From: Peredibacter starrii
GTDB taxonomy: Bacteria > Bdellovibrionota > Bacteriovoracia > Bacteriovoracales > Bacteriovoracaceae
DNA length: 64,000 nt
Direction: 5' to 3'
Assembly (NCBI RefSeq): GCF_034259205.1
Contig: NZ_CP139487.1
Span: forward strand, 434,001-498,000
The position numbers and the translations under genes are program-made. The stretch's first letter is position 1. The number at the start of each line of letters is the position of its first letter. Positions 57,692-64,000 of the stretch are shown here, piece after piece. The notes below the pieces were generated by a model that saw only the letters and a list, made by a program, of their open reading frames with translations, searched no databases and was not told the DNA's origin.

Positions 57692-60529
57692 ATGAAACGT
57701 GAACCTGGAATGGCATATGACACTAAAGTCCTGAATAAGGTCTTTGCTGTTGTTTCCGTAGTTTTCCTCTTAGTTGTGATTTGGATGGTTTTTGATGACT
57801 ACATCCGTCCATGGAAAGCTGTACAAGTTAAAGCTCTTGATATCGAAAAACAAAAGATTCAGGAAAAAATCAAAGAGATCGATGGATCTATTGATGGCAA
57901 TAAGCTGAAAGAAATTAAGGCGAAAATTGCTGAAGCTGAAAAAGGTGTTGCTTCTCACGAAGAGCAAATCTCTAAGATTAACGAAAAGATCACTGGAATC
58001 CAGCGCGAAATCTACGTTCAAAACATGGTAAACGGTGTGAACGGATCAAAAGCTGCTGAGCTTCAGTTTAAGTATGAACACGCGATGATGGAGAACCATC
58101 CAGAAGACGCGAAGAAACTTAAAGTTAAATTCGACGATTCGAAGAAAAAAGAAATTGAAGGGAAAGACCACCTTAAAGCTCTTCAAGCTCAAGAAGCTGC
58201 TGCTAACGATGAACTTAAAGCTATTATGGCCAACAAAACTGCGGCCGAGAAAGAACTTAAGAACATGGTTGGTGATAAAGAAAGAATGCTTCAGGCAATG
58301 GCATCTACGGAAAAGAATCCAATTTGGGCCCTTCGTAACGCTCCTTTCATCGATTACCTAGATCCAACTATTAAAATTCGTCAGTTCGTAATTCAAAAAG
58401 CGACTAACGATTTCTATTTCCAACAAGTTCCTAAGATCGACCGTTGTACTACTTGTCACGTATTCATTGATAAGCCAGGTTACGAAGATCAAGCGAACCC
58501 ATATAAGACTCACCCGAAAGTTGATTCACTTGCTGTTGGCGTAAGCTCTGCTCACCCAATCAAGGACTTCGGTTGTACTTCTTGTCACGGTGGTGTTGGT
58601 GACCGTGTAAACGATTTCAATTCTCCTGCTCACATCCCTCAGAACGCTGAACAAGCTAAAGAGTGGAAAGAGAAATACCACTGGCATGAACCACACAAGA
58701 TTCCGCAGCCGATGGTTCCACTTCAATACGCAGAAGGTATGTGTATGAAGTGTCACAAAGAACAAGAACGTATTCCAATGGCAGACAAACTGAACCACGG
58801 TCGTCAGCTTGTTGAGAACTACGGATGTTACGCTTGTCACAAAATCGAAGGATGGCAGCACCTGAAAAAACCAGGTCCTTCTCTTCAAAAGGTTTCTGGC
58901 AAACTTTCGAAAGAATTCATTAAGAACTGGATCTGGTCTCCAAAGACTTTCAATCCTAAGTCGAAAATGCCTTCTTTCTTCAACCAGGAAAACAACTCAA
59001 CTCCTGAGTTCAGAAATAAGAACATGGCCGAAGTTAATGCTATGGCCGAATACATTTACCAAACTTCTCGCGACTACAAGCCGTTCCAGAAATTCTCGGC
59101 CGGTAACGCTGAAAAAGGTAAAGAGCTTATCGAAACTATCGGTTGCGTAGGCTGTCACATGGTTGAAGGCATCGACGATAAGTGGAACGCAGTAGGCGCC
59201 AAGAAAGGAACTTACCTAACTGGTGTAGGTTCTAAAGTAGATGGCGACTGGCTAGTTTCATGGTTGAAGAAGCCATCCCACTACCAAGAAGACACGGCAA
59301 TGCCTTCATTCCGTCTAACTGACGGTGAAGCAAATGATATTGCTACTTACTTAATGAGCCTTAAGAATCAACGTTTTGCTGATCTTCAGTTCCCTGAAAT
59401 CAACAAAGCTGTTCGTGATGAAATCCTGGTTGATTACTTCTCAGCTTTCGAAACTGTTAAAGCTGCGAAAGGCAAACTAGAGAAGCTATCTGATGCTGAA
59501 AGAACAATGGAGCTTGGCCGCCGTTCAATTAACAAGTACGGCTGTTACTCTTGTCACAACATCAATGGATTCGAAGGTGACCTTCCTCAGATCGGTCCAG
59601 AACTTACAAAAGAAGGTTCTAAACCAATCGAGCAGTTCGGTTTCGGTCAGCAGAAACAAGTTCCTCATACACGTCAGGGCTGGATTACTCAGCACTTAAA
59701 AACACCGCGTATCTGGGATGTTGGTGTACCTAAGCCGTTTAAAGACCTTAACCGTATGCCTAACTTCTACTTAACTGATGAAGAAGTTGAGTCGATGGTT
59801 GGTGTGATCCTTGGTCTTGTATCTGATAAAGTTCCTCTTGCTGGTATGAAACGTCTATCAGCTGGTGAGAAGCAGTACTACGAAGGTATGAAAGTTGCTA
59901 ACCAGTACAACTGTTACGGTTGTCACAAAATCGATGGTATCGGCGGTAAATTGTCTGAAGCTTTCGACGATCAGAACTATGGTCCTCCTTACTTAACGAA
60001 AGAAGGTCTACGTGTTCAAACTGATTGGTTGTATGACTTCCTTCAGAACGTTCACCCAATTCGTCCATACGTGAAAGTAAGAATGCCAACATTCAACTTC
60101 AAGCATGACGAACTTAATAAACTTGTAACTGGCTTCCAGGGTGGTTCTGACCAGCCTACATTTGAAGCTCCACAAACAGTTGAATGGGAACCAGGCGAGA
60201 AAGAGGCCGCTCAGAAAATCTGGAACGAGCTAGCATGTACAACATGCCACACTCTAGGTTTCAACAGCGATGCTCCTCAGGCTCCGAACCTTCACTATGC
60301 GAAGAAACGTCTACGTCCAGCTTTCATGGATGCTTGGATCACAAATCCTCAGTCGTTCCTTCCATACACATCAATGCCAGCATTCTGGGATGATGGAAGT
60401 GGTAACCTGATCCCTGCAGTAGACGGCGTTCTTGATAACGATCCGAAACGTCAGATCCGTGCAGTTAGAAAACTGGTTCAAGAGTTCGGCTACAACACAA
60501 GCCCAGCTCCTTTCCCAAAGAACAACTAA
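57692..60529 (+). CDS. Membrane-anchored coiled-coil octahaem cytochrome c
   Basis: A 945-residue protein with an N-terminal membrane helix (FAVVSVVFLLVVIWMVF), a Lys/Glu coiled coil (about 45-205) and a periplasmic part with eight CxxCH haem sites at Cys 252, 295, 351, 379, 485, 618, 741 and 849 (CTTCH, CTSCH, CMKCH, CYACH, CVGCH, CYSCH, CYGCH, CTTCH). The last sites are in cytochrome c-like domains with distal Met candidates (KMPSFF, AMPSFR, RMPNFY, RMPTFN, SMPAFW). It is the last gene of the Rieske/cyt b operon and would be the electron acceptor of the complex. The coiled coil before the haem part is unusual. Confidence 0.94.
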   Translation: MKREPGMAYDTKVLNKVFAVVSVVFLLVVIWMVFDDYIRPWKAVQVKALDIEKQKIQEKIKEIDGSIDGNKLKEIKAKIAEAEKGVASHEEQISKINEKITGIQREIYVQNMVNGVNGSKAAELQFKYEHAMMENHPEDAKKLKVKFDDSKKKEIEGKDHLKALQAQEAAANDELKAIMANKTAAEKELKNMVGDKERMLQAMASTEKNPIWALRNAPFIDYLDPTIKIRQFVIQKATNDFYFQQVPKIDRCTTCHVFIDKPGYEDQANPYKTHPKVDSLAVGVSSAHPIKDFGCTSCHGGVGDRVNDFNSPAHIPQNAEQAKEWKEKYHWHEPHKIPQPMVPLQYAEGMCMKCHKEQERIPMADKLNHGRQLVENYGCYACHKIEGWQHLKKPGPSLQKVSGKLSKEFIKNWIWSPKTFNPKSKMPSFFNQENNSTPEFRNKNMAEVNAMAEYIYQTSRDYKPFQKFSAGNAEKGKELIETIGCVGCHMVEGIDDKWNAVGAKKGTYLTGVGSKVDGDWLVSWLKKPSHYQEDTAMPSFRLTDGEANDIATYLMSLKNQRFADLQFPEINKAVRDEILVDYFSAFETVKAAKGKLEKLSDAERTMELGRRSINKYGCYSCHNINGFEGDLPQIGPELTKEGSKPIEQFGFGQQKQVPHTRQGWITQHLKTPRIWDVGVPKPFKDLNRMPNFYLTDEEVESMVGVILGLVSDKVPLAGMKRLSAGEKQYYEGMKVANQYNCYGCHKIDGIGGKLSEAFDDQNYGPPYLTKEGLRVQTDWLYDFLQNVHPIRPYVKVRMPTFNFKHDELNKLVTGFQGGSDQPTFEAPQTVEWEPGEKEAAQKIWNELACTTCHTLGFNSDAPQAPNLHYAKKRLRPAFMDAWITNPQSFLPYTSMPAFWDDGSGNLIPAVDGVLDNDPKRQIRAVRKLVQEFGYNTSPAPFPKNN

Positions 60530-60537
60530 TTCTCTAG

Positions 60538-60573
60538 GTGCGGGGTAGGAGTAATCCTACTTCGCACTCTTTT
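60538..60573 (+). terminator. Intrinsic terminator of the respiratory operon
   Basis: GTGCGGGGTAGGA (60538-60550) pairs with TCCTACTTCGCAC (60555-60567), 13 pairs including two G-U, with loop GTAA and a TCTTTT tail. The stop codon of the convergent radical SAM gene is inside the stem. Confidence 0.92.
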
Positions 60574-61501
60574 CAAACCAATCCAATAAATTTTTAAATC
60601 CGCTACAACTGGTCGATTCAAAATCGTTGATGGGTTTTAAGTGTTCGCTAAGGCAATGTCCCAGGAAGCGACATTCTTGGCAGTGAGGATCTATGGTGTA
60701 GGTCGCTTTCTCATTTTTTGCCCAGGACTGATATTCATTCAAATCCTGTAAATGTAAGAAGTATTCACGTCCCTGTTGATCAAAGTCCAGTACGGCCCAT
60801 CTATTGGCTGGGGTCAGATATATGTGATTATCACTCCAGCTGCGGCGATTTTTTTCAATCGCATTTTGCAGTTCGTGAAGATTAGTGAAGCTGAAGTTCC
60901 AGCTACGAGACCGATAAATTTCCACATAACTTTGAATGAGCTTTTCATAGGCGCGGTGAGAAATTTTTAAGGCATTACCCTGATTCTGGTTATAGGGCTT
61001 AATCTCAAAGGCACTGAGAAAGGGGAGCTGATTCAAAATCTTCAGTATTTCGAGAGGAGAAAAAGTCATAAACTCCGGAGATGCAAGTGAGAGGACAGTG
61101 AAGTCCCTGCTCAAGGTTTTCATCTTTTCATAGATAGCCTCATGTCCCTGCCGGGCCCTATAATCCCAACTAACTGAAAGAGTAAAATCGTTCCCCCGAT
61201 GGTGTATAAATGGCGAATTTACATTGGATAAATTGGTCACCAGATTAAGAGAACAACTGAGGCCCGCGAGATATCCCAGTAATTCGTACTGATAATCAAT
61301 TGGGAGAATGGTGATTTCCCCTCCGTAGAGATCGATATGTTCCAGTTGGGCTTGTTGCTCTAGCTCCGTAACTCTGGCAGATATGTCCTTTACGTCCAAA
61401 ATTTTTGGATCACTCAACTGAGAACTCGTGAGGTAGCAGGTCTCAGCACATTTGCCGTTCCTAAAATTACAATAATAGGTCGGGTTGAGGCTGAGAATCA
61501 T
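60557..61501 (-). CDS. Divergent radical SAM/SPASM-like protein
   Basis: A 314-residue protein, last of the four-gene run. The N-terminus has LNPTYYCNFRNGKCAETCYLT, where three Cys are spaced C-x6-C-x3-C in place of the canonical C-x3-C-x2-C, followed by IDLYGGEITILP (the GGE motif of radical SAM enzymes) and later TLSRDFTVLSLASPEF. The C-terminus has a SPASM-like set (CQECRFLGHC...STSC). The GGE motif and SPASM tail support the family; the altered cluster loop may be a real variant. It begins three bases after the preceding gene's stop. Confidence 0.8.
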   Translation of the reverse strand: MILSLNPTYYCNFRNGKCAETCYLTSSQLSDPKILDVKDISARVTELEQQAQLEHIDLYGGEITILPIDYQYELLGYLAGLSCSLNLVTNLSNVNSPFIHHRGNDFTLSVSWDYRARQGHEAIYEKMKTLSRDFTVLSLASPEFMTFSPLEILKILNQLPFLSAFEIKPYNQNQGNALKISHRAYEKLIQSYVEIYRSRSWNFSFTNLHELQNAIEKNRRSWSDNHIYLTPANRWAVLDFDQQGREYFLHLQDLNEYQSWAKNEKATYTIDPHCQECRFLGHCLSEHLKPINDFESTSCSGFKNLLDWFEKSAK

Positions 61502-61504
61502 GGC

Positions 61505-62584
61505 TTAGTTTAGATCTTTAAACTTACGAGGGAATAAACAGTTCTTAATTCCCTTGTTTTGCATGTAGTTTAAGACCTTTCTTCCTACGCAGGCAGTGAG
61601 GTACTGACAATCTGAGCATTCAGTAGTTTTGTCAGCATAAGCAAAGCCCTTCGTTTGAAGTTCAATGTGCTGATTCATGATGGAATGAGCATCCATCGCC
61701 TCAAGTTTAAATACATTATGAGTATCGATGATCTGCTCATAAATGAACGGACTGAAATAAACATCATTTTCAATGAGATTTAAGCAGATGGTATTGCTGG
61801 TATTGTGGTGCTTATCAATGTTGGTGAGATAGATATTACGATAATCGTTCTTCTCCAGAATATCCTGCAAGAACCCTTTCCAGTAAGAAAGATTCTTATC
61901 AATTAAGGTATTGTTCTGACTGCGGAAGAACCCAGGATTAAATTCCAGAATGGTGTTGAATTCACTCTTAATAGTTTCAATCACTTCCATATAGTTTTCT
62001 TTCAGAAGTTCATTGTTGTGAATATTCACTACATAAGACCAATCGATGATTTTAGGAGAGTGGTTTTTGAAGTAGTCCAACGCCCACTTGTTGTCCTCCA
62101 TATATTTGGTCTCTTTAGCGAGCATCTTTTTTGTGTTAAGCGGGACGAGAAATTCCAAAATCATTTTTTCCCGGAAGAGCTCATTGTTATCCAGAATGCT
62201 AAACAGCTCCTTAAAGTGTTCGCGATTGAGATTATCAAACACACAAGCGGCCGTGATACGCGTCTTCTCGTTTAGCTGCAGGAGTTTTTGAAATGTCGGA
62301 TGAAGCAGCACTTCTTTTGTATTGTGAGCACTAAAGAACTCAGTGGGGGCAAGAATGATTTCGCGAAAGCGAAGCCCTTCGCCGGCCAGGCCTTTAGCAA
62401 TGGTATAAGCTCTCTCCAGGGCCTCTTCCCAATTATTTACATCTCGAACCTTCCGGACATAACAGCCTTCACAGGAATGGATACAGCCATTCAGGATATC
62501 CAGACTCAGTACAAAATCCATGTTCTCAATATTATCAAGATTGGTTTTGGACATTTTTTCCAGGAAGTTGGTTTCAATTGTCAT
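61505..62584 (-). CDS. Radical SAM protein with SPASM-like C-terminus (paralogue 3 of the array)
   Basis: A 359-residue radical SAM protein. The start MTIETNFLEK (62584) is chosen since GGAG of the previous gene's end sits eight bases upstream; the frame opens earlier at 62638 inside that gene. Cluster loop GCIHSCEGCYVRK is the canonical C-x3-C-x2-C, with LAPTEFF beyond. The C-terminus CSDCQYLTACVGRKVLNYMQNKGIKNC matches the neighbouring genes. FNPGFFRSQNNTLIDKN parallels INPSFARAKNAALIEKQ of the next gene upstream. Likely an auxiliary-cluster enzyme acting on a peptide or protein. Confidence 0.85.
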   Translation of the reverse strand: MTIETNFLEKMSKTNLDNIENMDFVLSLDILNGCIHSCEGCYVRKVRDVNNWEEALERAYTIAKGLAGEGLRFREIILAPTEFFSAHNTKEVLLHPTFQKLLQLNEKTRITAACVFDNLNREHFKELFSILDNNELFREKMILEFLVPLNTKKMLAKETKYMEDNKWALDYFKNHSPKIIDWSYVVNIHNNELLKENYMEVIETIKSEFNTILEFNPGFFRSQNNTLIDKNLSYWKGFLQDILEKNDYRNIYLTNIDKHHNTSNTICLNLIENDVYFSPFIYEQIIDTHNVFKLEAMDAHSIMNQHIELQTKGFAYADKTTECSDCQYLTACVGRKVLNYMQNKGIKNCLFPRKFKDLN

Positions 62585-62585
62585 A

Positions 62586-63695
62586 TCAGTACTCCACTGT
62601 TTTATACGAAGATCGATAAAGCTTTTTAGGTACCACACAACTCGTGATCTGATTCATTTTCATGAATTGAATATGGTTCCGGGAAACACAATTCGGTAGA
62701 AACGGACAGCCCGCGCACTCAGGAAGGTCTTCGGCGTGAGCATATTGCTGAATAGTCAATTCTTCACGTTTCGCAAAGACATCACCCATATAAAAGCGAC
62801 CATCTTCACGTGCTCTGATTTCCAGTTCCGGCTTTTTCAGGGCCACGAATTCATAAAAGTACGGGGCTATAAAAAGACGCCCATCGGTGTAAGAGAGAGG
62901 GTGGAAAGTGTCCCCACCGAAATAAATATCAATCATGTTCATGAAAACATTTCGGATTTTGCTGTCATCAATCTGATTTTCAAGAAGATGGCTCAATGTT
63001 TTTGACTGCTTTTCAATTAAAGCTGCATTTTTGGCACGAGCAAAAGAAGGATTGATTTTAAATTTAGTACCGTAATCGGAGCGTATCCGGGCATTAAGCT
63101 CAGTGATACTGATATTGTCGAACATCTCTGGATAGAAATTTGCGATGAAAAAGATGTTTACCTGCTTCTTCAAGCGGCCATCAATATCAGCGATGACTTT
63201 CAGGTTTCGATCAAATTGTTCCAGATATTCTTTGTCGCCTGCGTGATACTTTTCAATATCCAGAATCACGAACAACTCGAATCTCTTTCCGTATGGGGCC
63301 ATGATATTGGAGAGTTTCTTTACCCGACGCTTTAATTCCTCATGTTCGGTCAACATGGTTGAAGTGAAAGTCAGGGCGGCATACTGCTCTACCAGGCGGT
63401 CAAATAGAGGAGCATCGACTAATTGATCGAAGTTACCGGCCTCAAAAATGTCAGTCGGGCCCAAAAAAAGTTCATTGGCATCAATTCCTTGATTCAAAAA
63501 CTCCTGAGTCAATATATGGATGTTTTCCAAATCCCGTGTGGTGAATTTGTTCTTTCTTTCCACAAAACATCCCGGACATTTCATGTCACATCCGTCCAGG
63601 ACATCAAAAATGATATCTAGTTCCACGGTTGGAGTGTATTTCAGTGGCTTCGTTCCGCTAATGTGCTTTCGATAAGCATCAAACAGCACGGCCAT
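62586..63695 (-). CDS. Radical SAM protein with SPASM-like C-terminus (paralogue 2 of the array)
   Basis: A 369-residue radical SAM protein. Canonical cluster loop GCDMKCPGCFVERK; LGPTDIFEAGNF follows where other enzymes have GGEP. The C-terminus CAGCPFLPNCVSRNHIQFMKMNQITSC gives four Cys for a SPASM-type auxiliary cluster. The start at 63695 has GGAGAGG about six bases upstream; an upstream ATG at 63707 has poorer spacing. It overlaps the gene before it and abuts the one after it by a base, so the array is one operon. Confidence 0.87.
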   Translation of the reverse strand: MAVLFDAYRKHISGTKPLKYTPTVELDIIFDVLDGCDMKCPGCFVERKNKFTTRDLENIHILTQEFLNQGIDANELFLGPTDIFEAGNFDQLVDAPLFDRLVEQYAALTFTSTMLTEHEELKRRVKKLSNIMAPYGKRFELFVILDIEKYHAGDKEYLEQFDRNLKVIADIDGRLKKQVNIFFIANFYPEMFDNISITELNARIRSDYGTKFKINPSFARAKNAALIEKQSKTLSHLLENQIDDSKIRNVFMNMIDIYFGGDTFHPLSYTDGRLFIAPYFYEFVALKKPELEIRAREDGRFYMGDVFAKREELTIQQYAHAEDLPECAGCPFLPNCVSRNHIQFMKMNQITSCVVPKKLYRSSYKTVEY

Positions 63696-64000
63696 GGGCC
63701 TCTCCATTTCCTAACCCCAAAAAGCAGTCTTTGATTTCGTTTGCTTCCATATAGGTCAGGACGTTTTTATAAGTGCAGGACACCAGATATTCACAGCCTT
63801 CACAGTGATTCGTTTTGGATGAATAGTTCATTTGTTTAACAAATGAGTTCTCCTTAGATTCTAAAAGATCAGACAATGTGTATTCCGATTGCTGCTTTTG
63901 AATTAAAAAGGAGTCTTCATAGGAAAAGACGTTTTCGTAGATGAAGGGACACAGATAGAAATTCCCTTCCCTAAAATTCACCACCAGATTATTCATACCG
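63679..64000 (-). CDS. C-terminal part of another radical SAM/SPASM paralogue (runs off the right edge)
   Basis: About 106 codons are visible and the frame is open to the window end, so the N-terminal radical SAM domain lies outside. The end CEGCEYLVSCTYKNVLTYMEANEIKDC aligns with the C-termini of the two following genes (C-x2-C...YL-x2-C...VL-YM...N-IK-C). FYLCPFIYENVF parallels VYFSPFIYEQII and LFIAPYFYEFVA in them. It is therefore the first visible member of a tandem array of paralogues. Confidence 0.83.
   Translation of the reverse strand, partial: GMNNLVVNFREGNFYLCPFIYENVFSYEDSFLIQKQQSEYTLSDLLESKENSFVKQMNYSSKTNHCEGCEYLVSCTYKNVLTYMEANEIKDCFLGLGNGEAHGRAV

Noticed and set aside
1-64000. 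CRISPR arrays, insertion sequences, prophage, rRNA or tRNA genes
   Set aside because: No regularly spaced repeats, transposase-like or integrase-like proteins, and no tRNA arms or rRNA blocks were recognised in the few intergenic regions.

Overview
The window is about 64 kb of gene-dense, moderately low-GC bacterial chromosome with no rRNA, recognised tRNA, IS element, phage or CRISPR array. Several things point to a predatory bacterium of the Bdellovibrionota, most likely the Bacteriovoracia (Bacteriovorax/Peredibacter type): tandem flagellins, a Tad/Flp pilus locus, a TIGR02147/DUF4423-type regulator coupled to a secreted protein gene, many small exported proteins without recognisable homologues, and a bc-type respiratory complex with a multihaem cytochrome. 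This placement is inference from gene content and style.

Layout. 1-6 kb (minus strand): a truncated exported protein, a peptide-ABC binding lipoprotein overlapping alaS, an exported Cys-containing protein with a structured leader, and a lipoprotein with a textbook sigma-54 promoter. 6-8 kb: TIGR02147-type regulator plus secreted protein. 8-16.5 kb: recX-recA, pgpA, a RelA/SpoT-like protein, alpha/beta hydrolase, FHA protein, recG, greA and a zinc-ribbon protein. 16.5-23.6 kb: UbiB-family kinase, a secreted protein with a duplicated Cys domain, a GNAT acetyltransferase, two flagellins (the first with a sigma-28 promoter), and an SDR lacking the usual lysine. 23.6-32 kb: a probable structured RNA followed by a compact Tad pilus operon (five class III prepilin-like proteins, prepilin peptidase, CpaB, CpaC secretin, a fused CpaE-CpaF ATPase and one TadB). 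32-34.6 kb: an RHS/YD-repeat exported protein and three tandem tiny secreted proteins that share a C-terminus. 34.6-38.3 kb (minus): a membrane protein, CheX-like and CheY-like proteins, lon. 38.5-48.4 kb: glmU, glmS, a UvrD/PcrA helicase, an AsmA-like protein, mtnA, Ppx/GppA and a cNMP-binding domain protein. 48.3-53.6 kb: FliG-like and coiled-coil proteins, thiolase, an HTH-TM protein, a large exported protein. 53.7-60.5 kb: Rieske, split cytochrome b and an octahaem cytochrome c, with a HEAT-repeat protein and a 4-TM protein. 60.5-64 kb (minus): a tight operon of four radical SAM/SPASM-type genes running off the right edge.

The most striking signal is regulatory. Three sigma-54 promoters (at 6.2, 34.02 and 34.37 kb) each have the same palindrome, GTGTCTA-N5-TAGACAC or a near match, centred 68, 80 and 70 bp upstream of the -24 GG. 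They drive a lipoprotein and two of the tiny secreted proteins, so they look like one enhancer-dependent regulon for surface or exported proteins. By eye the motif occurs nowhere else in the window. The second candidate system is the tandem radical SAM/SPASM array. The third is the structured RNA just upstream of the pilus operon.
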